51,331 bases of DNA from assembly GCA_025057455.1 (NCBI GenBank), contig JANWWY010000008.1, positions 1 through 51,331 on the forward strand, in the 5' to 3' direction. This document shows positions 30,162 to 38,505 of the stretch, in pieces (position 1 is the first letter of the stretch; each line of letters begins with the position of its first letter). The translations under genes were made by a program, and so were the position numbers. The notes beneath the pieces were generated by a model. It searched no databases, was not told where the DNA came from, and saw only the letters and a list, made by a program, of their open reading frames with translations. The DNA is from Aquificaceae bacterium. GTDB taxonomy: Bacteria; Aquificota; Aquificia; Aquificales; Aquificaceae.

Positions 30162-31951
30162 TCTACTTTAAGCACCGTCAGGAAGGCTTCCTGAGGTAGC
30201 TCCACTTTTCCAAACTGTTTTAGTCTCTTTTTACCTTCCTTCTGCTTTTCTAAGAGCTTTTTCTTCCTTGTTATGTCCCCACCGTAGCACTTTGCGGTAA
30301 CATTCGCCCTTAGAGGTGGTATTCTTTCAGATGCTATTATTTTGGTACCTATGCCAGCCTGCACCTTTACCTCAAAGAGCTGACGAGGTATGACCTCCTT
30401 AAGCTTTTCTACGAGCTGTCTGGCTCTCCTGTATGCCTTTTCTCTGTGAACTATGAAGGATAGAGCATCCACTGGCTCGTTGTTTATAAAGATGTTTAGC
30501 CTCACGAGGTCTTCTTCTCTAAAACCTATAAATTCGTAATCGTAAGAGGCATAACCCTTTGAAAGACTTTTGACCTTGTCGTGAAAATCCATAATAACTT
30601 CACTGAGGGGCATTTCGTACTCAAGAAAAACAGTGTTTTGGTCAAGGTATACAAACTTTTTTTGTATTCCCCTCTTTTCTTGGCATAAGTTCATTATGCT
30701 ACCTACGTAATCCTTGGGCGTTATAACGGTAAGGAGGACGAAGGGTTCTTCTATAGCCTCTATAAGCCCCCAGTTTTCGGGAAGCTCAGATGGGTTCCTT
30801 ATCTCCGTTAGCTGACCATTCTTTAACCTAACTCTATACACGACGCTGGGTGCTGTGGTAACTATGCTTATGTTGTATTCTCTTTCAAGCCTTTCCTGAA
30901 CTATTTCCATGTGCAAGAGACCAAGGAAACCGACTCTAAATCCCAGTCCAAGGGCGGGAGAGGTCTCTGGTTCAAACTGAATGGCTGCATCGTTGATGGC
31001 GTACTTTTCAAGGGCATCCCTTAGTTCCTTGTAGGTATAACCTTCGGAGGGGTATATGCCGGCGTAAACCATAGGTTTGGCTGGTCTAAAACCAGGAACT
31101 GGCTCTGATGCTGGGTTTTTTGCATCGGTAATGGTATCACCAACCCTTATATCTCTTACGTCCTTTATGGAAGCGGCAATGTAGCCCACATCTCCAGCGG
31201 AGAGCTTTTCAAACTTTGTCATTTTGGGCGTCTGTGCTCCAACCTCTGTAACCTCAAACTCTTTACCTGTGGAGAAGAGCCTTATACGAGCTCCCGGCTT
31301 TACCTCCCCATCAAAAACCCTGACAAAGGCTACCGCACCCCTATATGGGTCGTAGTAGGAGTCAAAAATAAGAGCCTTGAAGGGCTTTTGAGGGTCTCCT
31401 TTAGGCGGTGGAATCCTCTTAACTATGGCTTCCAGTATTTGTTCTATACCGATTCCCTCTTTGGCGGATGCCAATATAGCATCTTCTGGGTCAAGACCGA
31501 GCACTTCCTCTATCTGGCGTTTAACCCTCTCTGGGTCAGCGGCTGGCAAGTCTATTTTGTTTATCACCGGTATTATCACCAAGTCCTGCTCCACCGCTTT
31601 CCAAAAGTTTGCCACAGTCTGGGCTTCTATACCTTGAGTGGCATCCACCAAAAGTAAGGCTCCTTCGCATGCGGCTAGAGCCCTTGAAACCTCATAGGAA
31701 AAGTCCACGTGTCCAGGTGTATCTATAAGGTGAAGGGTGTAGGTCTGCCCATCCTTTGCGGTATAAAACATTCTCACAGCTTGAAGTTTTATGGTTATGC
31801 CCCTCTCCCTCTCAATTTCTAAAGTGTCAAGCATCTGTTCCTTCATCTCCCTTTTGGAGACCGCTCCAGTAAACTCCAATAGCCTGTCAGCCAGCGTGGA
31901 CTTACCGTGGTCAACATGTGCTATGATTGAAAAGTTTCTTGCCCTTTCCAT
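30158..31951 (-). CDS. lepA: Elongation factor 4 (LepA)
   Basis: LepA is a ribosome-dependent GTPase implicated in back-translocation and 30S biogenesis. The 597-residue protein has all motifs: G1 [11 protein letters not shown]3 [13 protein letters not shown]4 NKIDLPAAD, and G5 in LASAKEG. The C-terminal LepA domain ends with [33 protein letters not shown] and EKQKEGKKR. It starts the minus-strand operon to trmI. The only -10 candidate (TAAAAT) lies 9 nt before the ATG, with no Shine-Dalgarno. Confidence 0.97.
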   Translation of the reverse strand: MERARNFSIIAHVDHGKSTLADRLLEFTGAVSKREMKEQMLDTLEIERERGITIKLQAVRMFYTAKDGQTYTLHLIDTPGHVDFSYEVSRALAACEGALLLVDATQGIEAQTVANFWKAVEQDLVIIPVINKIDLPAADPERVKRQIEEVLGLDPEDAILASAKEGIGIEQILEAIVKRIPPPKGDPQKPFKALIFDSYYDPYRGAVAFVRVFDGEVKPGARIRLFSTGKEFEVTEVGAQTPKMTKFEKLSAGDVGYIAASIKDVRDIRVGDTITDAKNPASEPVPGFRPAKPMVYAGIYPSEGYTYKELRDALEKYAINDAAIQFEPETSPALGLGFRVGFLGLLHMEIVQERLEREYNISIVTTAPSVVYRVRLKNGQLTEIRNPSELPENWGLIEAIEEPFVLLTVITPKDYVGSIMNLCQEKRGIQKKFVYLDQNTVFLEYEMPLSEVIMDFHDKVKSLSKGYASYDYEFIGFREEDLVRLNIFINNEPVDALSFIVHREKAYRRARQLVEKLKEVIPRQLFEVKVQAGIGTKIIASERIPPLRANVTAKCYGGDITRKKKLLEKQKEGKKRLKQFGKVELPQEAFLTVLKVD

Positions 31952-31960
31952 AAGTTTTAT

Positions 31961-31989
31961 ATTTTATGCCTTAGGTATGCTTCTGTCTC
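31961..31989 (-). promoter_or_regulatory. Putative leaderless promoter of lepA
   Basis: On the minus strand GAGACA (31984-31989) is separated by 17 bp from TAAAAT (31961-31966), which ends 9 nt before the lepA ATG. Transcription would begin about 2 nt before the start codon. Confidence 0.45.
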
Positions 31990-32007
31990 AGTGGTATAAC
32001 TTTAACT

Positions 32008-32017
32008 CTTATATAAG
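32008..32017. repeat. Short palindrome upstream of the sox operon
   Basis: CTTATATAAG is a perfect 10-bp palindrome in the lepA/sox divergent gap, 31 bp upstream of the sox -35 box. It could be an operator, but AT-rich palindromes of this size also occur by chance. Confidence 0.25.
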
Positions 32018-32048
32018 TCAGGCTTATACCCTTCATAAACACTTCCTA

Positions 32049-32077
32049 TTGATACAAACTCGCAACCCCTCTATATT
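32049..32077 (+). promoter_or_regulatory. Promoter of the sox operon
   Basis: TTGATA (32049-32054) and TATATT (32072-32077) are separated by exactly 17 bp. This is one of the best promoters in the window. The first start codon (32089) lies 11 nt after the -10 box and has no Shine-Dalgarno, so the transcript would have about five leader bases or fewer. Confidence 0.65.
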
Positions 32078-32088
32078 AGAAACATAGC

Positions 32089-32496
32089 ATGTGGAAGCTA
32101 ATCACGCTTATTTTGGTGACCTTTTCCCTAAGTTTGGCTAGTTGGTTCTCAAACTTAAGAGAGGGCTTAGATACCGCCCAGAAGCAAAATAAGTTGGTGG
32201 CATTTTACTTCTACAGCAATTATTGTCCCTACTGCGCTCAGATGGAGGAGTTTGTTCTTAACCAGGAGGATGTGCAGAAAAAACTTGAGAACTTTGTGGT
32301 TATAGCTCTCAACATATCCTCCGAAGAAGGCGGTAAGTGGGCAAGAAAACTGGGCGTGCCCGGTGTTCCCACTCTGGTTTTTTACGACCCGAAAGGAGAC
32401 AAACCCTTAGGAGCTCTTTTTGGAAGCAGGCCGAGGGGGGAAATTCTCAACTACATAAACGGTATATGCAAAAAACACAGCATAAAGGCATGTTAA
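32089..32496 (+). CDS. Secreted thioredoxin-like protein at the head of the sox cluster (SoxW-like)
   Basis: The 135-residue protein has a signal peptide (MWKLITLILVTFSLSLASW) and a thioredoxin fold with the active site NYCPYCAQM; the conserved cis-Pro loop is GVPGVPTLVFYD. Such proteins keep the sox carrier cysteine and cytochromes reduced in the periplasm (SoxW/SoxV logic established in Paracoccus). It is the first gene of the sox transcription unit and is probably translated from a leaderless mRNA. A similar protein lies at 46128-46622. Confidence 0.85.
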   Translation: MWKLITLILVTFSLSLASWFSNLREGLDTAQKQNKLVAFYFYSNYCPYCAQMEEFVLNQEDVQKKLENFVVIALNISSEEGGKWARKLGVPGVPTLVFYDPKGDKPLGALFGSRPRGEILNYINGICKKHSIKAC

Positions 32497-32519
32497 AAAT
32501 TCTTAAGGAGGTATAAACC

Positions 32520-32966
32520 ATGAACAGAAGGAAGTTTTTGGCACTATCCGCTGTAGCAGTTATGGGACTAGCTATGGTCCCAGGGGTACAACCTGCCCAT
32601 GCTTCAACGCCAAGGCTTGAGGAAGAGCTCAAAAAGAGGTTGGGCGTAAGCCTTGCTCAAATTAAGGAGGTTCCAGACGTAAAGCTGACTGCACCCACCA
32701 TTGCGGAGTCTGGCGCCAATGTTCCAGTAACTGTAGAGTCTACCATACCAATAGAGAGGGTTGAACATCTGTGGATTTTTGTTGACAAGAACCCAGTGCC
32801 ATGGATAGCAGATGTGAAACTCACACCTATGAACGGTCAAGTGTTCTTCTCCACAAGGATTAAAATGGGCGAGACTTCCAATGTCAGAGCCATACTTAAA
32901 CTAAAGGATGGTTCCTATGTGATGGCCACAAAGGAGGTAAAGGTAACAGCCGGCGGATGTGGTTAA
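32520..32966 (+). CDS. soxY: Sulfur carrier protein SoxY
   Basis: SoxY carries thiosulfate-derived sulfur on a C-terminal cysteine. The 148-residue precursor begins NRRKFLALSAVAVMG, a twin-arginine signal, so it is exported folded, probably with SoxZ. The immunoglobulin-like domain is followed by the swinging arm, which here ends AGGCG with Cys147. The usual family end is GGCGG, so one terminal Gly is absent. AAGGAGGT precedes the ATG. soxZ follows after 44 bp. Confidence 0.92.
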   Translation: MNRRKFLALSAVAVMGLAMVPGVQPAHASTPRLEEELKKRLGVSLAQIKEVPDVKLTAPTIAESGANVPVTVESTIPIERVEHLWIFVDKNPVPWIADVKLTPMNGQVFFSTRIKMGETSNVRAILKLKDGSYVMATKEVKVTAGGCG

Positions 32967-33010
32967 TTCCCTAAGCTCTTTATAAAAATTCCATAAACAG
33001 GAGGTGTAGA

Positions 33011-33337
33011 ATGGCTATAGGTGCAGGTATACTGCGTGTTCCAAAGGAGGCAAAGAAGGGCGAAGTTGTTCGCGTGCAGATGGTGATTACCCACCCCATG
33101 AGCCCACCCAGGAAAGACCCAGCAACGGGTCAGGAAATACCACCCCACACTCTAACAAAGTTGGACCTTCTTTTTAACGACAAGCTGGTGAGCACCATAA
33201 ACATGGGTGCTGGCGTAAGCGCAAACCCCTTCATAGCCATAGCTCTCAAAGTGGAAGACAGCGGTGTAGTAAAGATTGTTTATGAGGACAACAAGGGTGG
33301 TAAGTGGGAGAAGACTGCGGACATAAAGGTTACATGA
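33011..33337 (+). CDS. soxZ: Sulfur carrier partner SoxZ
   Basis: SoxZ binds SoxY to form the SoxYZ carrier and contacts the enzymes that load it. The 108-residue protein has no signal peptide, as expected for co-export with SoxY. The family pattern is visible in EVVRVQMVITHPM ... TGQEIPPHTLTKLD and GAGVSANPFIAIAL. AGGAGG before the ATG gives strong translation. Confidence 0.93.
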   Translation: MAIGAGILRVPKEAKKGEVVRVQMVITHPMSPPRKDPATGQEIPPHTLTKLDLLFNDKLVSTINMGAGVSANPFIAIALKVEDSGVVKIVYEDNKGGKWEKTADIKVT

Positions 33338-33350
33338 GGGAGGTCATAAC

Positions 33351-34187
33351 ATGAAGAAAAAACTGTTTTTTAGCATATTTACTGCCGGTGCTTTAGCCGG
33401 CGGTTTGCTCTCCACAAAAGCCATTGCCCAAACGGAGGAACTCTCCCCAGAAGAAGAAATTAGACTAGTTCAAGAATTTAACAGAATGTTGGCTGAGGGT
33501 ATTAACCCGGGGGAGGTGTGGTACGAAGTGGGCAAAGATGCCATAAAGAAGTACAATCTTGACAAGTGCGACCTCGGGCTTGGTCCTGGTGTTTTCAAGG
33601 GTGCAGCTGCACAGCTTCCCAGGTACTTTGCGGATGCGGGTAAGGTTATGGACTTAGAGACGAGAGTGGGTTGGTGTCTCCAAAAGCACGCAGGCATGAC
33701 ACAGGACCAGGTTTTAAAGTTTGTCCGTCAGTGCTGGGGTAAAACTGGTAACTGTGTAAGTGAGTACGATGGCATAATCATGTACCTTACCATGGAGTCC
33801 AACGGACATAAAATAAACGTGAACCTGAAAGACCCAAGGGTAAAAAAGATGTACGACCTTGGAAAACAAGTATACTACGCACGGATTGGACCTTGGGACT
33901 TTAACTGTGCAACCTGTCATGCAGGTAAACAAGAGGTAAGGATAAGAGCCACAAGGCTCTGGAGCGCAGATAGACCTGGTGAGGCGGGTAACGCAGTGGC
34001 CATCTTTCCCAAGTATCTGGTAAGGTGGGGTCTCCCTATGACCATGCATTACAGGTATGCGGAATGCATAAGGCAGATGAGATGGCCAGAATTTATACCC
34101 CACTCAGACCTCGCTGTGGCGCTGTCCACTTACCTTTACGCTACAGGAAACGGCACAGAAATAAAGGCACCAGGTATAGGGAGGTAG
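33351..34187 (+). CDS. soxA: Diheme-type SoxA family cytochrome c (single CxxCH)
   Basis: SoxAX attaches thiosulfate to SoxY. The 278-residue precursor has a signal peptide (residues 1-26, ending IAQ). One haem-binding motif is present, CATCH (C186, C189, H190), and the active-site cysteine lies in AECIRQMRW (Cys239), the conserved CxxQMR pattern. The N-terminal second haem of some SoxA proteins is absent; only isolated cysteines remain in the N-terminal half (for example DKCDLG and WCLQKHAG). GGGAGGT precedes the ATG. soxX follows after 4 bp. Confidence 0.92.
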   Translation: MKKKLFFSIFTAGALAGGLLSTKAIAQTEELSPEEEIRLVQEFNRMLAEGINPGEVWYEVGKDAIKKYNLDKCDLGLGPGVFKGAAAQLPRYFADAGKVMDLETRVGWCLQKHAGMTQDQVLKFVRQCWGKTGNCVSEYDGIIMYLTMESNGHKINVNLKDPRVKKMYDLGKQVYYARIGPWDFNCATCHAGKQEVRIRATRLWSADRPGEAGNAVAIFPKYLVRWGLPMTMHYRYAECIRQMRWPEFIPHSDLAVALSTYLYATGNGTEIKAPGIGR

Positions 34188-34191
34188 AGAG

Positions 34192-34869
34192 ATGAAAAAG
34201 ACCCTGTTTATAGCTGGTCTTTCAGTTCTTGTCTTTGGCACAGCGGAAGCTCAACAGAAAAAGGCTCAACCTAAAAAGGAACAGCCCTCTACAAAACAAG
34301 AGGATGTAATGCAGGTTCTTAATTCAGGGCTTTCTACCGACCCAAGGTTTGCTTGGAAAATTCAGCAGGACGAAGCCCAAAGGATATGTTCCCAGTACCC
34401 AAGCAGAGAAGTTATGCCAGGTCAAGCTATACAGAAGGTTATACAACTCAGTCAAGCGGATATAAGGTATCCCCAATGGGGCATATTCTGGGGTGACTGG
34501 AGAGAGGGTAAAAAGATAGTGGACAATCCTAGGGGTGGAAGGTTTGCCAGCTACGGTTTTTCCGATAGTCCCACAGACAGAGGTGGAAACTGCTATGCCT
34601 GCCACCTAATAGAAAAGGGGCTTCCTGGCGGTACTATGGGGCCCAATCTTTACCAGTACGGCAAAAGGTGGAACATAACCAAGGAAAACATGAACACTCC
34701 AGAAGCCCTTGAACGTGTTAAAATAGTGTACAATATCATATACAATTCATGGTCTGCTTTTCCATGCTCCTCCATGCCAAGATTTGGTCATAACGGTGCC
34801 CTCTCTCCAGAAGATGTGATGAACATAGTCACATTCTTGCTACACCCAGATTCTCCAGTAAACAAGTAA
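34192..34869 (+). CDS. soxX: SoxX family cytochrome c
   Basis: SoxX is the electron-accepting partner of SoxA. The 225-residue precursor has a signal peptide (ending GTAEA), then a lysine/glutamine-rich linker (QKKAQPKKEQPS), and a haem site CYACH (C134, C137, H138). The distal ligand Met195 is in SSMPRFGHN, a family pattern. The linker before the cytochrome domain makes it longer than the smallest SoxX proteins. A hairpin-forming sequence follows within 7 bp of the stop. Confidence 0.92.
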   Translation: MKKTLFIAGLSVLVFGTAEAQQKKAQPKKEQPSTKQEDVMQVLNSGLSTDPRFAWKIQQDEAQRICSQYPSREVMPGQAIQKVIQLSQADIRYPQWGIFWGDWREGKKIVDNPRGGRFASYGFSDSPTDRGGNCYACHLIEKGLPGGTMGPNLYQYGKRWNITKENMNTPEALERVKIVYNIIYNSWSAFPCSSMPRFGHNGALSPEDVMNIVTFLLHPDSPVNK

Positions 34870-34875
34870 ATCCTT

Positions 34876-34902
34876 GGGGGCTTTGCCCCCTATAATTTTT
34901 TT
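34876..34902 (+). terminator. Terminator-like hairpin between soxX and soxB
   Basis: GGGGGC (34876-34881), a TTT loop and GCCCCC (34885-34890) form a 6-bp perfect GC hairpin. It is followed by TATAA and a run of seven T (34896-34902). The five bases between stem and T-run weaken it as a classical terminator, so it may attenuate or protect the mRNA rather than stop all transcription. TATAAT at 34891-34896 could also act as a -10 box for soxB. Confidence 0.5.
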
Positions 34903-34922
34903 CAAAAACAAGGAGGTCAAGT

Positions 34923-36665
34923 ATGAGTCTTAGTAGGAGGGAATTCTTAGGACACTCTGCTTTGGCTCTTTCTTCTTTAGCCCTTGCTCCAGAGGCCTTT
35001 GCAAGAAAACACGCAAGCTTTGAAAAACTCATGGAATTCAAGCCCTACGGAAACCTTACCCTCGTTTTTATATCGGATTTTCACGGACATCTAAAACCTA
35101 TGTATTTTGCGGAACCTATGAATTTGTTGGCTCCTGAACCCCTAAAGGGCACTCCTGGATACTTAGCTGGCATGGACTTTTTGAAGTTTTACAACATTAA
35201 GCCGGGTTCTGTAGAAGCCTATATGGGTTCCTGCGTTAGCTTTATAAAGCTTGCAAGGATGTACGGAATGACTGGCGGAGGCCCGCAGGTGGCTACGGTT
35301 ATAAAAGCCATAGTCAACGAAAGGGGCAGGGATAAATGTCTCGTGCTTGACGGTGGGGATACTTGGGCTACCTCCGGCATAGCGGTAAAAACTGATGGTA
35401 TGGCTGTAGTGGATTGGCTCAATTACGTTGGATTTGATTACATGGTTGCTCACTGGGATGTAACTGTAGGCAAGGAAAAGTTCTTGGATATAGTCAAAAA
35501 CAAACTAAAAGCCAAGTTCATATCCTACAACATTACAGAAGAGCCCTTTGGAGACTTAGTATTTCCACCCTACGACGTGGTAGAAAGGGGCGGTGTAAAA
35601 ATAGGCATTATTGGAAGTTCCTTCCCCTTCACTCCCTTGGCAAACCCAAGGGTATACACAGAAGGCTGGAGCTTTGGCGTAAGACCCGACGAGCTTCAAA
35701 AGTATGTTAACGAGTTAAGGGAGAAGCATAAGGTAGACCTTGTATTACTTCTCTCCCATGATGGTCTTCCTTTGGATATAGCGCTTATGAAAATAGTAAA
35801 GGGTATTGACATAGTCATATCTGGACACACCCACGATATTACACCCACGCCCGTAAAGGTTGGTAATACGCTGATAGTCTCACCTGGCTCACACGGTAAG
35901 TTTGTGGGAAGGATGGACCTTGATGTAAGAAATGGGAAACTGCACGGCTACAGACTAAAGCTCATACCTGTTCTTTCAGATGTTGTTCCTGAAGACAAAG
36001 GTGCGAGGGAGTTGGTGAAAAAGTGGTATGCACCCTACGAGAAGGAGTTTAACACAGTCATAGGGACTGCCCAAACCATGCTCTACAAAAGGGATACGGT
36101 CTTTAGCACCTGGGACAGGCTTATAGGTGAAGCCTTAGCGGACTACTATCACGGTGTGGATGCGGTCATGTCCTTGGATGTGGGCACGTCGCCAGGCTTT
36201 AGGTGGGGGACCACAGTCCTACCCGGACAGAGGATAACAGTGGAGCATGTGTATGATGTGCTGGGGATGACCTATCCTGAGGTGTTTATAATGAAGAGGA
36301 AAGGTAGAGACCTTCTTGCCCTTTGGGAGGATGTGGCTGACAATGTGTTTAATCCTAACCCACTCTATCAGCAGGGTGGCGACATGTCCAGGATATACGG
36401 TGTAGAATACGAGCTAAAGATAAACACCAAGCAAGGCGACAGGATAAGGAACGTAAGGATAAAGGGCAAACCTATAGAGCTTGACAAGGAATACTTGGTG
36501 GCGGTTTACGGTGGCCCACCACCCATGGGAGTCCAGCCTGAAAAGAAGAACATAAGGGAGATTGTGATAGACTATATAAGAAAGAAGAAGGATGTACATG
36601 TTGACAGAAAGCCCAATGTTAAGGTGCTTGACCATCCCTACAATACAGACTGCTACTGGAGGTAA
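34923..36665 (+). CDS. soxB: Thiosulfohydrolase SoxB
   Basis: SoxB hydrolyses the sulfone from SoxY-bound thiosulfate to release sulfate; it is a dimanganese enzyme of the 5'-nucleotidase superfamily. The 580-residue protein has a twin-arginine signal (SRREFLGHSALALSSLALA). The metal motifs are FISDFHGHLKP, VLDGGDTW, VAHWDVT (usually GNHEFT in nucleotidases, changed in SoxB as expected) and VISGHTHD. GGAGGT stands before the ATG. It follows the hairpin noted at 34876-34902, so it may have separate expression from soxYZAX. Confidence 0.95.
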   Translation: MSLSRREFLGHSALALSSLALAPEAFARKHASFEKLMEFKPYGNLTLVFISDFHGHLKPMYFAEPMNLLAPEPLKGTPGYLAGMDFLKFYNIKPGSVEAYMGSCVSFIKLARMYGMTGGGPQVATVIKAIVNERGRDKCLVLDGGDTWATSGIAVKTDGMAVVDWLNYVGFDYMVAHWDVTVGKEKFLDIVKNKLKAKFISYNITEEPFGDLVFPPYDVVERGGVKIGIIGSSFPFTPLANPRVYTEGWSFGVRPDELQKYVNELREKHKVDLVLLLSHDGLPLDIALMKIVKGIDIVISGHTHDITPTPVKVGNTLIVSPGSHGKFVGRMDLDVRNGKLHGYRLKLIPVLSDVVPEDKGARELVKKWYAPYEKEFNTVIGTAQTMLYKRDTVFSTWDRLIGEALADYYHGVDAVMSLDVGTSPGFRWGTTVLPGQRITVEHVYDVLGMTYPEVFIMKRKGRDLLALWEDVADNVFNPNPLYQQGGDMSRIYGVEYELKINTKQGDRIRNVRIKGKPIELDKEYLVAVYGGPPPMGVQPEKKNIREIVIDYIRKKKDVHVDRKPNVKVLDHPYNTDCYWR

Positions 36666-36668
36666 GCA

Positions 36669-37544
36669 ATGTTGAGGTTTTTCTTGCTTCTTATGCTTCC
36701 CCTTTTTGTACTGGCAATGGACCCTATGAAAGTTATGTACGTAACCTACAATCTCAAGGAAAGGGAATTCAAGGCTGGTGTTGAGGCGGTCAGAAAAAGC
36801 ATGGAAGCACAGAAACTGAAGGTTTTGAGAACTCTAACCATATCTGATGCCATAAGGGCTAGAGGCAATCAAGCCTTCAGGAACTACTACGTGGTCTTCG
36901 GTTGTGAGTTTGAAGGTATGGATAGGGTGCTACTGAAGGCACCCGCTCTTAGCAATGTTGTGCCTTGCAGTGTAGCGGTCTACGAGGAGGGTGGCAGGGT
37001 AAAGGCAACGGTTGTAAACCATAGTATTTTCCTGACAAGGTATAGAGCAAACCTAACTCTATCTGAGAGAAGGGCTGTGAGCGATGTCTATCGTAGGCTC
37101 CACTCCGCTTTAGCAAAGATAAGTACCAACAGACCAATAGTTCCTCAAATTCCACCACTAAAGGAAGACCTTGTTTACGAGGAAGTTGTGGAAGGTATTG
37201 ACTTTGAAACCTTCAAAACCCTCTACAAGACCTCCTTAGATGGTGTAAACATGAACATACTGGACATTATGGATGTAAGAAGGGAAAGTCCCAAATTCTC
37301 TATATTCTTAGCCTGTAATCTTAGTTATGGCGAAGCCATACTCAAGGACATTCCACAGTTTGGAACGCTTGCACCTTGCAGGGTATACCTCTACGAAAAG
37401 AATGGGAAGGTAGCCACAGGATACATAAACATACCCTTTCTCCTAAAGACATACGGAAAACACCTAAGCAAGGAAAACGCGGAAATCTTCAAAAGAGCGG
37501 ACCAGGACATAAAGCAGGCATTGAAAGAGACAAAAGGTGAGTAA
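36669..37544 (+). CDS. Secreted protein with two DUF302 domains
   Basis: The 291-residue protein has a signal peptide (MLRFFLLLMLPLFVLA) and two copies of the DUF302 pattern. The first (about residues 35-105) has YYVVFGCEFEGMDRVLL and NVVPCSVAVYEEGGRV; the second (about 185-260) has FSIFLACNLSYGEAILKD and APCRVYLYEKNGKV. Each copy carries a FxCN/FxCE and xPC cysteine pair. DUF302 function is not established. Its place between soxB and a SoxH-like gene, in the same direction and 4 bp after soxB, suggests a periplasmic sulfur role (inference). Confidence 0.78.
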   Translation: MLRFFLLLMLPLFVLAMDPMKVMYVTYNLKEREFKAGVEAVRKSMEAQKLKVLRTLTISDAIRARGNQAFRNYYVVFGCEFEGMDRVLLKAPALSNVVPCSVAVYEEGGRVKATVVNHSIFLTRYRANLTLSERRAVSDVYRRLHSALAKISTNRPIVPQIPPLKEDLVYEEVVEGIDFETFKTLYKTSLDGVNMNILDIMDVRRESPKFSIFLACNLSYGEAILKDIPQFGTLAPCRVYLYEKNGKVATGYINIPFLLKTYGKHLSKENAEIFKRADQDIKQALKETKGE

Positions 37545-38505
37545 ACTCTTTCTTCTTTTGCTTCTTCCCCTCCTTTCCCTTTCTTACCCAAGGCATGTTA
37601 AGGATACCCTTAGGGAAATTGCTCCTGGTGTGTACGGTGTATTTGGCACTTACGAACAGGTAAGCAAGGAAAACAGGGGTTTTATCTCTAACTCATACTT
37701 TGTAATCACAAAGGAAGGCGTATTTGTTGTAGATGCACTGAGTACCTATAGGCTTGGAAAGGAACTCGTTGAAGCCATAAGAACAAAGAGTAAGCTTCCC
37801 ATAAGGTATGTATTGATTACCCACTACCATACAGACCATTTCTACGGATTAAAAGCCCTGAAGGATGCCGGTGCCCTGGTAATAGCACATCCTTGGTCTG
37901 AGGATTATCTTCAAAGCGATGCAGCAAGCAGGATGTACAGTGCAAGACTGGAGCTTCTTGGTAAAAAACTTATGAAGGGAACAAAGCTCATAGGACCTGA
38001 CATAACAACTTCAACAAGCATGACAATAAAGCTGGGAGGGGAAACCCTTGAAATACATCACCTTTGTAAGGGTCATAGCGACAGCGACCTTGTCTTATGG
38101 ATGCCCAGAAGGAGAATACTCTTTGCGGGGGATTTGGTCTTTGGTGGGCGCGTTCCCTTTTTAGGCTCTGGGCACTCTCGCACTTGGCTACAGTGTCTTG
38201 AAAGTATAAAGGAACTCTCCCCAGAAATTCTTCTCCCTGGACATGGAGAACCTATTTACGGAAAAGAAAAAATACTGGGTCAGGTAAGGTGGACAGAAAA
38301 TTACATAAGAGACATAAGGATGGTGGTAAAGGAGCTTTATCAGCAGGGCTACAGCGTGGAGGAAGTAAGAAACAGAGCTAATGAGGAGATGTTGAAGATA
38401 AACCCAGAGTATGCCCAACTGTCGGTTTTCTTTGAAGTAAACCCGGTAAATGCCTACTACCTTTACTTTGAAATAGAGAGGGAACTCTTAGAGGAACAAA
38501 GATAG
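37537..38505 (+). CDS. Secreted SoxH-like metallo-beta-lactamase-fold hydrolase (sox-linked copy)
   Basis: The 322-residue protein starts at a GTG (37537) overlapping the DUF302 gene by 8 bp. It has a signal peptide (SKLFLLLLLPLLSLSYP) and the metal series THYHTDHFYG, CKGHSDSDL, FAGDLV and LPGHGEP. It is a paralogue of the protein at 4077-4997, sharing KENRGF(I/M)SN and VDALST blocks. It ends the sox transcription unit and overlaps lipA tail to tail by 18 bp. The substrate of SoxH proteins is unknown. Confidence 0.85.
   Translation: MSKLFLLLLLPLLSLSYPRHVKDTLREIAPGVYGVFGTYEQVSKENRGFISNSYFVITKEGVFVVDALSTYRLGKELVEAIRTKSKLPIRYVLITHYHTDHFYGLKALKDAGALVIAHPWSEDYLQSDAASRMYSARLELLGKKLMKGTKLIGPDITTSTSMTIKLGGETLEIHHLCKGHSDSDLVLWMPRRRILFAGDLVFGGRVPFLGSGHSRTWLQCLESIKELSPEILLPGHGEPIYGKEKILGQVRWTENYIRDIRMVVKELYQQGYSVEEVRNRANEEMLKINPEYAQLSVFFEVNPVNAYYLYFEIERELLEEQR

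Noticed and set aside
31388-31657. Plus-strand frames opposite lepA
   Set aside because: They mirror conserved LepA codons and have no start signal.
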